DNA of 64,000 nt from Saprospiraceae bacterium (GTDB lineage: Bacteria > Bacteroidota > Bacteroidia > Chitinophagales > Saprospiraceae): NCBI GenBank assembly GCA_016714445.1, contig JADJNF010000008.1:372001-436000 (forward strand). Reading direction: 5' to 3'. Shown here one piece after another: positions 26,661 to 35,862 of this stretch (the first letter of the stretch is position 1; the number at the start of each line of letters is the position of its first letter). A model generated the notes under the pieces. It did not search any database. It had not been told where the DNA came from and worked only from the letters and a program-made list of their open reading frames with translations. Made by a program: the position numbers and the translations under genes.

Positions 26661-27551
26661 TCAGAAAAAAGGCCAACGTAAATTAAGGTGATAATAGATC
26701 TCTGTATCAGCTCCAAATCCTGCATTCCTCCTGGCAATATTCTCCATGTTTGATCCCGTAAAGTCAAAAATAAATTTTTGACCGGCGTATCTCCTGATGA
26801 TCTCGTCAATAATAAAAAACATGGCTTTCCTTTCTTTTCCTATTTCATCTGAAGCACAAAGTAAAAAATATATACGATGTTCGTCCATTATATAGAATGC
26901 TGTCGAATGTATCCCCAACTTATCTTCTGCGATAATTAATGTCCCGTTTCCCTTGTCGAAAGAGGTTTCTAACAATGCTAAAATATTTTTTTCAATGCGT
27001 CTAACAACATCTGTCTCATCATGTGTTTTCATAAACTCAATAAAAGATGGTACATCCTTTGAATTACTCAAAATTAGTTCCCCTTCATTAGCCTTGTTGA
27101 TATTCCTTCTCGTATTTCTGTTGTAATTTTTGAATATTTCAGTGTATTTAGGGTCTAAACCAAGGACATGATTTGACCTAAAGTCAATATTTTTACCAAC
27201 TTTAAAGTGACTGTTTATGGTTGTTTCTGTCTTTAAAAAGTTTGATTTCAGATATTTTATAACAATATTTGAATGTTGGTCCATATATCCCGGATCTGTT
27301 GTGAATAAACCCAATTGCTGGCATAAATAGGGATGGGTTACATAAGGAATGGATAATATTTTTTTTACCAGTATCGGAAATACACTCACATAATCATCAA
27401 TAATCAATGCTGCCCATTTGTGGTCTGTCATGGCATCAAGATACCAACTATAAGCATATATTCTTGACTGAAGACTTTTTTTAATTATATCGTCCCATTT
27501 ATCAATATCTATCTCTTCTCTTTCAAGATACTTCAATTTGCTTTTCAGCAT
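26661..27551 (-). CDS. GNAT-like acyltransferase (FemAB-like)
   Basis: The 296-residue protein has the look of a Bacteroidota GNAT/FemAB-type acyltransferase, with a two-lobed layout: YAYSWYLDAM near the start, NTRRNINKANEG (the family's substrate-binding basic helix), GTLIIAEDKLGIHSTAFYI and FIFDFTGSNMENIARRNAGFGA near the end. The substrate is unknown. It starts 9 bp downstream of the acyl-CoA ligase stop, so both are probably cotranscribed. Confidence 0.65.
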   Translation of the reverse strand: MLKSKLKYLEREEIDIDKWDDIIKKSLQSRIYAYSWYLDAMTDHKWAALIIDDYVSVFPILVKKILSIPYVTHPYLCQQLGLFTTDPGYMDQHSNIVIKYLKSNFLKTETTINSHFKVGKNIDFRSNHVLGLDPKYTEIFKNYNRNTRRNINKANEGELILSNSKDVPSFIEFMKTHDETDVVRRIEKNILALLETSFDKGNGTLIIAEDKLGIHSTAFYIMDEHRIYFLLCASDEIGKERKAMFFIIDEIIRRYAGQKFIFDFTGSNMENIARRNAGFGADTEIYYHLNLRWPFF

Positions 27552-27559
27552 TGCCTTTT

Positions 27560-29380
27560 TTATGAGTATAATTTATCTATCTCTTCAGCATATTTTTGAA
27601 GAATTACTCTCCTTTTCAACTTCATGGTAGGCGTCAATTCTGATTCTTTACCATCATTTCTGGTAGCTTCCCATGTACTGGAAATAAGGGCAAATTTTTT
27701 GATCTGTTCGATATGACTGAAGTTGGTATTTACCTTGTCAATAGCATGTTGAAATCTGGAAATCACAGTTTCATTATGAATTATATCATCCAAAGAAGTC
27801 CAAGGCACGTGATGTCCTTCGCACCACACCTTAAGTGCATCCAATGATGGTACCAACAAGGCGGATACAAATTTTTTCTGATCACCGACAACCATTGCTT
27901 GTTCTATAAGGAAATCTTCTTTTAGTAAACTCTCAATTGGAGCCGGAGCCACATACTTTCCTCCGGATGTTTTTAACAATTCCTTTTTACGGTCTGTAAT
28001 TTTTAGATATTTTTTTCCATTGGGACCATCCACAAAAGTTCCGATATCTCCGGTTCTAAAATATGTTTTGCCATTCAATTCTTTAAAAACGGCTGCAGTT
28101 TGCTCCGGCTGTTTATAATATCCTTGCATGATATTCGGACCTGCAGCTAGAATTTCACCTTCGCCTTCATTATAATCACCTTCTGACCTGTCTATAATAA
28201 TATCACATATATCCAATGACACACCGACAGTACCTATTTTATTGCTACCATCATAATAATGGTTGAGCGTAAGAACGGGTGACGTTTCCGTAAGCCCATA
28301 TCCTTCTGTAATAGTGACTCCCGCAGCAGAAAATACTCTTGCTATTTTTGCGGGACAAGCAGCCGCACCCGTAGCTATGGCCTTTACATTACCGCCCAAT
28401 GCTGCTCTCCATTTACTGAAAATCAGTTTATCCGCTATTTTTCGTTTGATAGCATCCAGACCTGTAAAATTTTTGCCATGTTCGAAGTCATCAGTTAGAC
28501 TTAGAGCCCAGAAAAATAATTTTTTCTTTACTCCTGTTAGTGCAAGTCCTTTATTATAAATCTTTTCGTACACTTTTTCCAATAACCTTGGCACTGTGGT
28601 AAAATAAAATGGTTTTACACTTACTAAATCCCCCGTTTCACCACCTAGATTGTCTGTGCCTGTAAAATATATTTCAGTTCCGATAGAAGTATATACATAT
28701 AAAACTGCACGTTCAAAAATGTGACACAATGGCAAAAAACTTAGCACCCGCTCTCCTCTTTTTACCGGCAAAAGTTCGCAACAACTCTCTACATTACTGA
28801 TTATATTGCTGTGTGTGAGCATCACTCCCTTGGGGTTACCAGTGGTTCCTGATGTGTAAATGATGGTGGCCAGATCATCAGATTTTACTTCCTGACTTAA
28901 CTTTTCCACTTTTTCCAGATTTTTATCATTCATCACATCTGTCCAAAGTGTCCTGCCTCCCTGCTTATCAAAACATATAATTTCTTTAAGGGACTCCACT
29001 TTTGATTGGGCGGCTGATACCTTGTCATACAGATCACCTATACCTACAAAACAGACTTTCACTTCTGCTTCGTTCATGATATATTCATATTCTCTTGAAC
29101 TGATAGTCGGATACATTGGGACACCAATAGCCCCGATATATTGTATGGCGAGGTCCGCGATTACCCACTCTGGTCTATTTTTATAAACAACCAATCCTAC
29201 TTTGTCACCTGGATTTATGCCAAGATCCAGCAAACCGGAAGCAAGTTTTCGTGATAATTCAATGACTTCTGCAGTGCCGTAAAACTTCCAAACATCTCCA
29301 TCTCTGGATCCTACAAACTTTTGTATAGCTCCGTCATCAAACTGCTTGGCGATATAATCAAATAATCTTGTGGGTTTCAT
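27560..29380 (-). CDS. Long-chain fatty acid--CoA ligase (AMP-forming)
   Basis: The 606-residue protein carries the standard adenylate-forming motifs: IIYTSGTTGNPKGVMLTHS for ATP binding, GYGLTETSPVLTLN, YFRTGDIG and DRKKELLKTSGGKYVAP toward the C-terminus. The length and the insertion pattern match eukaryote-like long-chain acyl-CoA synthetases common in Bacteroidota. It activates free fatty acids for beta-oxidation or lipid synthesis. The start gives MKPTRLFDYIAKQF, a normal N-terminus. Confidence 0.92.
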   Translation of the reverse strand: MKPTRLFDYIAKQFDDGAIQKFVGSRDGDVWKFYGTAEVIELSRKLASGLLDLGINPGDKVGLVVYKNRPEWVIADLAIQYIGAIGVPMYPTISSREYEYIMNEAEVKVCFVGIGDLYDKVSAAQSKVESLKEIICFDKQGGRTLWTDVMNDKNLEKVEKLSQEVKSDDLATIIYTSGTTGNPKGVMLTHSNIISNVESCCELLPVKRGERVLSFLPLCHIFERAVLYVYTSIGTEIYFTGTDNLGGETGDLVSVKPFYFTTVPRLLEKVYEKIYNKGLALTGVKKKLFFWALSLTDDFEHGKNFTGLDAIKRKIADKLIFSKWRAALGGNVKAIATGAAACPAKIARVFSAAGVTITEGYGLTETSPVLTLNHYYDGSNKIGTVGVSLDICDIIIDRSEGDYNEGEGEILAAGPNIMQGYYKQPEQTAAVFKELNGKTYFRTGDIGTFVDGPNGKKYLKITDRKKELLKTSGGKYVAPAPIESLLKEDFLIEQAMVVGDQKKFVSALLVPSLDALKVWCEGHHVPWTSLDDIIHNETVISRFQHAIDKVNTNFSHIEQIKKFALISSTWEATRNDGKESELTPTMKLKRRVILQKYAEEIDKLYS

Positions 29381-29617
29381 GGCTTTAATAATATTATGAT
29401 TAGGTTTTGTACATTTTAAAAAGAACTAATCCCTTTTTCAAAACTACAAGTTGTAAAGATAATTTTTATACATCCTTATCACAAAACTTTTGTAAAAAAT
29501 ATTTCACATAAAAAAATTTATGATGATACCACCTGTATTACTATTTTATTAGGTTTGTGTCTCAGATGAATAAAAATTTAAGTATACAGAATACATATTA
29601 CAAAATTATTTTATTTA

Positions 29618-29625
29618 TATCTTTG
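29618..29625 (+). promoter_or_regulatory. Bacteroidota -7 box before the TPR membrane protein
   Basis: TATCTTTG lies 5 bp before the ATG at 29631, so transcription could begin at or near the start codon. No clear -33 box. Confidence 0.4.
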
Positions 29626-29630
29626 TGCTT

Positions 29631-31598
29631 ATGAATAATAAAAGTCAAAATAAATTACCAAATACACCAAAAAGTGATTCAAAAACCGATGTTACATCAA
29701 AGTATCGATGGCATGGATGGATAGTACTTATATTTGGTGCCGCACTGTATGTAAATACTATTTCACATCAGTTTACACAGGACGATGCGATAGTCATCTA
29801 TGATAACATGTACACTACCAAGGGTGTTTCAGGTTTAAAAGGACTATTTACCAAAGATACTTTTTTTGGATTCTTTAAGGAGGAAGGTAAGGCGAAGCTG
29901 GTTTCAGGAGGTCGTTACAGACCTTTCACGCCAGCTATGTTTGCTGTGGAATATCAACTGGTGGGCAAATCTCCGTGGCTTGGGCATCTGATAAATATAT
30001 TACTGTATGGTTTTTTATGTTTGATGGTGTATAAGTTACTGATATCATTAATTTGCCATAAAGAAGATAGCGAAAGTAAGAGATATCTGGTCTTTGCTGC
30101 GGCTTTGATCTTTGCTGCTCATCCGCTTCATACTGAAGCTGTAGCAAATATAAAGGGAAGAGATGAGATTATGAGTATGCTGGGAAGTATAATAGCCTTA
30201 TTTGCTATAATAAAGTATGTAGATTCAAAACAAACAAAGTATATAATATTGGCTTGTATCAGCTTCTTTATAGCTTATCTATCCAAAGAAAATACCATTA
30301 CATTTCTTGCTGTCATCCCGCTCTCACTATATTACTTCAGAGATATGAATGCAAAAGAAGCGATTATGAAAAGTGCAGTTCTTCTTTTGCCTACCATATT
30401 ATTTCTTATGATCAGGGCTTCTGTTTTGGGAAATGATTTTGGCGGTACACCTATGGAACTGATGAATAATCCATATTTAAAACTGGTCAATGGTAGTTAT
30501 GTACCTTTTGATTTGGGTGAAAAAATGGCTACCATTATGTATACATTAGGCAAGTATGTTCAATTATTAATACTGCCACACCCATTGACACATGACTATT
30601 ATCCTCGATACATTGATATAATGCATTTTAGTGATCTCAGTGTATTAATTAGCTTAGGATTGTATATTATTATTGCTTTTCTGGCTCTAAAAGGTTTGAG
30701 AACGAAACATATTATTGGGTTTTCATGTGCCTATTTCATCATCACGTTATCCATTGTCTCAAATATAGTATTCCCAATAGGTACCAATATGTCTGAGCGT
30801 TTTATGTTTATGCCATCATTGGGATTTGCTATTTTGGTTGGCTATTTTATGCAGCAGTATATTTTTGAAAAATTTGGAAAACAAATGTTTTACATTACTT
30901 TGGGGGTGATCATTTCATTGTATTCAATAAAGACCATTACACGTAATTTTGTCTGGGAAAGTGATTATACATTATTTACTACAGACGTAAAAACATCAAC
31001 AAATAGTGCAAAAGTTTTAAACGCTGCCGGGGGAGCATTAACCACTGAAGCTGCAAAAGAAAAAAATGAGACAAAAAAACGCGAAATGCTTTCTCAAGCC
31101 ATCGAATATCTCAATCAGTCCATTTTAGTTCATCCTACTTATAAAAATGCTTATCTGATCATGGGTAATGCTCACTATTATCTCAAAGAATATGATAAGG
31201 CAGCAGCAGCATATGAACGTTCGTTGAATATTGATCCTGAATTTAAAGATGCGCAAACGAATCTTGCCATTTCGCTTAGAGATGCAGGGAGGCAGGCTGG
31301 AGAAGTGGAAAATAATCTTGAAAAATCAGAAAGTCTGCTCACCAGATCCTACCAACTTTCTCCCAATGATTCTGAAACACTCAGACTTCTGGGTGTGGTA
31401 AACGGGATCAAAGGAAATCATCTTGAAGCTGTAAAATATTTTACAAAAGTTGTAGAAGCAGAACCAAAAAATGCCACAGGTTATCTTAATCTCAGTAACG
31501 CTTACAGGAATGCAGGTGACACTGCAAATGCGGATAAATATATGAAAAATGCGCTTGCTATTGATCCTGAAGTTCTTGAAAAACAAAACCAAAGATAA
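29631..31598 (+). CDS. TMTC-like polytopic membrane protein with C-terminal TPRs
   Basis: The ATG at 29631 gives 655 residues. About ten hydrophobic helices fill the first 430 residues. The GT-C glycosyltransferase-like signatures of the TMTC family are visible: HQFTQDDAIVIYDN in the first loop (acidic pair), GGRYRPFTPAMFAVEY, and HPLHTEAVANIKGRDEIMS. The remaining 200 residues are TPR repeats (for example YLIMGNAHYYLKEYDKAAAA). TMTC proteins are O-mannosyltransferases in animals; bacterial members are presumed to transfer a sugar, unproven. It is followed by the GH3/serine hydrolase gene. Confidence 0.78.
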   Translation: MNNKSQNKLPNTPKSDSKTDVTSKYRWHGWIVLIFGAALYVNTISHQFTQDDAIVIYDNMYTTKGVSGLKGLFTKDTFFGFFKEEGKAKLVSGGRYRPFTPAMFAVEYQLVGKSPWLGHLINILLYGFLCLMVYKLLISLICHKEDSESKRYLVFAAALIFAAHPLHTEAVANIKGRDEIMSMLGSIIALFAIIKYVDSKQTKYIILACISFFIAYLSKENTITFLAVIPLSLYYFRDMNAKEAIMKSAVLLLPTILFLMIRASVLGNDFGGTPMELMNNPYLKLVNGSYVPFDLGEKMATIMYTLGKYVQLLILPHPLTHDYYPRYIDIMHFSDLSVLISLGLYIIIAFLALKGLRTKHIIGFSCAYFIITLSIVSNIVFPIGTNMSERFMFMPSLGFAILVGYFMQQYIFEKFGKQMFYITLGVIISLYSIKTITRNFVWESDYTLFTTDVKTSTNSAKVLNAAGGALTTEAAKEKNETKKREMLSQAIEYLNQSILVHPTYKNAYLIMGNAHYYLKEYDKAAAAYERSLNIDPEFKDAQTNLAISLRDAGRQAGEVENNLEKSESLLTRSYQLSPNDSETLRLLGVVNGIKGNHLEAVKYFTKVVEAEPKNATGYLNLSNAYRNAGDTANADKYMKNALAIDPEVLEKQNQR

Positions 31599-31654
31599 AT
31601 TTTAGTAAATAATTAAGGGTTTTTTTTGGACATTTGGCGTTTGATTAATAATAT

Positions 31655-34645
31655 TTGTTGAATAAGTATAATATTAAATCGCTCAAAAAAGTGACAGTGC
31701 AGTTATCGGGTATAATAAAATTTTCTATAACTCTGATTGTGATAATCTCCCAATCAGTCAGTTATTCCTTTGCCCAAAGCTATCTGGAACGGGAAGATTT
31801 TTGGGTCCGGTCAAAGCTTTCAGAAATGACCCTTGATCAGAAAATAGGACAAATATTTATGATCAGAACCTATTCAAAAGGAAATATTACTGAAGAACAA
31901 ATTATCTCTGATTATATCAGAAAATATCATGTAGGTGGCCTTTGCTTTTTTCAAGGTTCGCCGGAAGAACAGGTTAATCTGATCAATAAATATCAGGAAC
32001 AGTCTGCCATTCCTTTATTTATGGGAATTGATGGAGAGTGGGGATTGGGTATGAGATTTCCAAAAGAAACCATCTCATTTCCTAAACAACTTATGCTGGG
32101 AGCCATCCAAGACAATAAATTGATTTATGAGATGGGCCGTGATATTGCGAAACAATGCAAACGCGCTGGAATCAATATAAATTTTGCACCTTCCGTAGAC
32201 ATAAATAATAACCCATCCAATCCTGTTATCTATGACAGGTCTTTTGGTGAATTACCCCAAAACGTAACTGCCAAAGGTTATATGTTCATGAAAGCTATGG
32301 AAGACGAAGGAATAATGGCTTGTGTAAAACATTTTCCCGGCCACGGAGATACAGACATAGACTCACATGATGAATTGCCTGTACTTAACCATTCATTGGA
32401 AAGACTGGAACAAACAGAATTTTATCCTTTCAGGCGATTGGCAAGTCAGGGTGCGGGTGCTTTGATGATTGGTCATCTGCATGTGCCTTCACTGGATGAC
32501 AGACCTAACAGACCAACCACCCTTTCTGATAAAGTCATAAAAAATATACTTAGAGATGATATGGGCTACAATGGACTCTTGATCACAGATGCTATGGATA
32601 TGAAAGGTGTAACAAAATACTTTCCAAATGGTATTGCTGAAGCGGAGGCTTTTCTGGCAGGAAATGATGTAATATTATTGCCTGAAAATCTCCCTAAAGC
32701 CATAAATGCGATCAAAGAATATATGGCAGCAGGTAAAATAACAGAATCCCGACTCAACGAAAGTATTGAGAGAATACTCAGAGCAAAGTATAAAATAGGT
32801 TTAAATACAACTCCTCAATACAATGCAACAGGACTCTCTGGTTATCTTAACCGCAATCAGACCATCGCCATCAAACAAAAACTCACTGAAGCGGCCATTA
32901 CTGTTATCGCTGATCAAGACAATCTCATTCCTATAAATAAAATTGACGGGGTTCATGTTGGAACTTTAAGCGTAAATGTGATTCACAAGTCCAGATTTCA
33001 AAAAAGGGTAGATAACTACCTCGATGCCAGACATTATCAAATTTTATCCAACCAGTTGGTGCCTCAATACCAGCAATTGATGAACACAATGAGTCAGTTT
33101 GATGTGGCAATCATTGGGATACATACTTCCGGAAGACAGAATGATTTCTCACGTGAAATCCCGGAAGACCTCATAAGATTTATAAAAGAGCTCGAAGGTA
33201 AAACAAAAGTAATTGTGATGCTTTTTGGCAGTCCGTATCTATTGAATAAAATAAACTTTGCTAAGCACATTATGCTCTGTTATGATAATGATGTCATTAC
33301 CCAGGATGTTGCTGTACAATCATTATTTGGCGTCAACGAAATCTCGGGAAAACTGCCTGTTGGTATAAATGATACATGGATTGCCGGATATGGAATATAT
33401 AAAGGTACCTTGGGAAGGTTGGGCTATTCTAAGCCGGAAATGGTGGGTCTGAGTAGTGATACTTTGTATAAAATTGATAGTATTATGGCTGAAATGATCA
33501 AAGTGAATGCATCTCCCGGCGGGCAGATATTGATAGCAAAAGACGGTAAGATTGTGTTTCAAAAATCATATGGCAAATTATCTCTGGATGGAAATCAGGT
33601 AACTGACCAGACCATTTACGATATTGCATCTATAACAAAAGTATTGGGAACAACCATTTCAGCTATGAAACTTGTAGATGACCATAAACTCAATATTCAC
33701 AACCCTATAAGAAATTACATTGCCGGCATTGATACCACAGATAAAGCCCATTTGATTGTTCAGGATATTATGGCACATCATGCGCGATTATTTCCATGGA
33801 TCGGATTTTATCAAAAAACCACACTGCCGCAAAAGAGTTTTGGTTACAACCCAAGATACTATAGTGGTATACTTCAGGAAAGCTATAATATTCCGGTAGC
33901 GAAAGGAATGTTTATGCGTTCTGATTATAAAGACTCTATATATCAGATGATTTGGAACAGTACACTCAGAGAAAGGGATAATTACAAATACAGTGACCTG
34001 GGTTTTTATATAATGCAAAAAGTTGTGGAAGGACAATCCGGTAAAACTTTGGATGAATTTTCTTTTCAAAATTTCTACAAGCCACTTGGACTAAGATATA
34101 TGGGTTTCAGGCCGCTTTTAAAACATTCCATCAGCAATATAGCTCCATCTGAAATAGACAATTATTTCCGACTTCAGACACTCCAGGGAAATGTACATGA
34201 TATGGGAGCAGCTATGATGGGTGGTGTCTCTGGCCATGCAGGTTTATTTTCCAATGCCGGAGATATGGCGGTCCTGATGCAAATGTTGCTAAACAAAGGA
34301 TCTTATGGTGGGATACAGTATATAAAACCCGAAACAGTGGATATTTTTACCACCAGACACCCAAAATCATCCAGAAGAGGGATAGGGTTTGATATGAAAG
34401 AAATGGATAAAGGTAAACAAAGAAGTATGTCATCACTGGCTTCATCATCAACTTTTGGGCATACCGGGTTTACTGGTACTGCAGCCTGGGCTGACCCTGT
34501 GCATAAAATAGTGTATATCTTCTGTGCAAACAGAACGTATCCCGGCAAAAATAATCAGACTTTCAATAATAGGGAATACAGAACAAAAGTTCAGGCTCTC
34601 ATTTATAAGGCTATGAATGGTTATAACGCAAATTATTATCTCTAA
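31655..34645 (+). CDS. GH3 beta-N-acetylhexosaminidase fused to a serine-hydrolase (beta-lactamase-like) domain
   Basis: The 996-residue exported protein joins two enzymes. Residues about 50-400 form a GH3 domain like NagZ, with the catalytic His/Asp region ACVKHFPGHGDTDIDSHDE and the nucleophile region LLITDAMDMKG. After a GH3 C-terminal region, residues from about 600 form a serine beta-lactamase-like domain with SxxK motif in DIASITKVLG, YSD in KYSDLGFYIM and the HTG-type motif FGHTGFTGT. This fits cell-wall recycling or peptidoglycan modification in the periplasm. The start is the TTG at 31655; no ATG lies in frame before the signal segment LIVIISQSVSYSFAQ. Confidence 0.88.
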   Translation: MLNKYNIKSLKKVTVQLSGIIKFSITLIVIISQSVSYSFAQSYLEREDFWVRSKLSEMTLDQKIGQIFMIRTYSKGNITEEQIISDYIRKYHVGGLCFFQGSPEEQVNLINKYQEQSAIPLFMGIDGEWGLGMRFPKETISFPKQLMLGAIQDNKLIYEMGRDIAKQCKRAGININFAPSVDINNNPSNPVIYDRSFGELPQNVTAKGYMFMKAMEDEGIMACVKHFPGHGDTDIDSHDELPVLNHSLERLEQTEFYPFRRLASQGAGALMIGHLHVPSLDDRPNRPTTLSDKVIKNILRDDMGYNGLLITDAMDMKGVTKYFPNGIAEAEAFLAGNDVILLPENLPKAINAIKEYMAAGKITESRLNESIERILRAKYKIGLNTTPQYNATGLSGYLNRNQTIAIKQKLTEAAITVIADQDNLIPINKIDGVHVGTLSVNVIHKSRFQKRVDNYLDARHYQILSNQLVPQYQQLMNTMSQFDVAIIGIHTSGRQNDFSREIPEDLIRFIKELEGKTKVIVMLFGSPYLLNKINFAKHIMLCYDNDVITQDVAVQSLFGVNEISGKLPVGINDTWIAGYGIYKGTLGRLGYSKPEMVGLSSDTLYKIDSIMAEMIKVNASPGGQILIAKDGKIVFQKSYGKLSLDGNQVTDQTIYDIASITKVLGTTISAMKLVDDHKLNIHNPIRNYIAGIDTTDKAHLIVQDIMAHHARLFPWIGFYQKTTLPQKSFGYNPRYYSGILQESYNIPVAKGMFMRSDYKDSIYQMIWNSTLRERDNYKYSDLGFYIMQKVVEGQSGKTLDEFSFQNFYKPLGLRYMGFRPLLKHSISNIAPSEIDNYFRLQTLQGNVHDMGAAMMGGVSGHAGLFSNAGDMAVLMQMLLNKGSYGGIQYIKPETVDIFTTRHPKSSRRGIGFDMKEMDKGKQRSMSSLASSSTFGHTGFTGTAAWADPVHKIVYIFCANRTYPGKNNQTFNNREYRTKVQALIYKAMNGYNANYYL

Positions 34646-34650
34646 AAAAA

Positions 34651-35151
34651 TCAGGCTGACTTTTTAGTCCTTCCGGAAAAATATTTTGGATTTACTATCA
34701 GAAGACCGAAGGATTCTCCGTCATCTTTATAGGTTTTGGCATGATGTGCACCGTGTGCCCTTAGGATAGCTCTGCTATATTTATTGTCCAACTGTCTAAA
34801 CCACTTGAATCTTTGATGAATATATACATCGTGAATAAGAAAATAAATCAACCCGTAAATAGATATGCCAATACCAATAAAAAGAACTATGCGATAATCA
34901 ACGTATATTGAGCCGACTATATAGCAAATCATACTGGGAATAGCAAAAACCAGAAAAAAAAGATCATTCTTCTCAAAAAAACCTTCTTTTTCGTAATGTG
35001 GTTTATGGTGATCTTCATGCCATATCCATAACCATCCATGCATAAGGTATTTGTGAGCAGACCAAGCCACAAATTCCATGATCAAAACTGTCAACAAAAC
35101 AACTGCTAAATACAATAAAAACATATAGTCATCAATTTTTGTAGTTAACAT
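34651..35151 (-). CDS. Beta-carotene hydroxylase-like (CrtZ) membrane protein
   Basis: The 166-residue protein has four hydrophobic segments and the four His clusters of fatty-acid-hydroxylase/CrtZ enzymes: HKYLMH, HEDHH, HDVYIH and HGAHH. The diiron site is therefore complete. CrtZ adds hydroxyls to the rings of beta-carotene to give zeaxanthin. The protein converges on the GH3 gene with 5 bp between stops; no other carotenoid gene is in the window. The start may be the ATG at 35151 or at 35124. Confidence 0.82.
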   Translation of the reverse strand: MLTTKIDDYMFLLYLAVVLLTVLIMEFVAWSAHKYLMHGWLWIWHEDHHKPHYEKEGFFEKNDLFFLVFAIPSMICYIVGSIYVDYRIVLFIGIGISIYGLIYFLIHDVYIHQRFKWFRQLDNKYSRAILRAHGAHHAKTYKDDGESFGLLIVNPKYFSGRTKKSA

Positions 35152-35197
35152 TCAAAATCAAAAAAGGATTTTTAAAAACATGTAAATATTATAATAT

Positions 35198-35572
35198 TTA
35201 TTGACAAGCACCTTCTAATTCCCACTTTTTAATTCTTATGTAATCGGGCGATCTTTTTCTGTGTTCCTGATCTATCATCATTTGATATGCTTTTATGATA
35301 TTCTTATCAATGATACAATCCGGATATTGTGTTTTTAATGTATCAAATGGTATTTCAGTTTTGACTATTTTCACAATTTCGGTTAGGCATTTGGTTTTTG
35401 CAAGACCATTTGTGTCCAGATAGGAAAATGTGTCATATTTAATATAAACCAAAGTACTGTCTTTCACAAAATCATATGACTTTTCGAAGTAATTGTACTG
35501 ATTTTGATGAATCATATACTGACAATTGGTAAGCCAGACAATAGAAAATAACAGAGTAAATAAGAAATTCAT
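35198..35572 (-). CDS. Small exported lipoprotein of unknown function
   Basis: The 124-residue protein (start MNFLFTLLF) has a lipoprotein-like signal with IVWLTNC as lipobox. The body is charged and soluble, with KSYDFVKDSTLVYIKYD and a C-terminal Cys. I recognise no family. The gene lies 46 bp upstream of the crtZ-like gene on the same strand. Confidence 0.55.
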   Translation of the reverse strand: MNFLFTLLFSIVWLTNCQYMIHQNQYNYFEKSYDFVKDSTLVYIKYDTFSYLDTNGLAKTKCLTEIVKIVKTEIPFDTLKTQYPDCIIDKNIIKAYQMMIDQEHRKRSPDYIRIKKWELEGACQ

Positions 35573-35862
35573 AGCCATTTATTTAAAAGTTTTTTTAAAA
35601 TTCCACTATTTGGTTGAAAGTAGCTACTGCACTATGATATCAGATGCATTATACATATATTTAGGTGCAAAGTATGACATATTTATGCCCAATGCTATGA
35701 AGGAATCATAGAGCTGTTACTTATTTTTTATGGTCATAATTTTATTAAAATTAGACTGGATACATATGACAGCTTCAGCATTTACAAACAATCAAAACGC
35801 AATATGGGCTGCAAAAGCATTAACAAAAGTGGTTATCACATAATAACTTCATTTGGGTAAAA

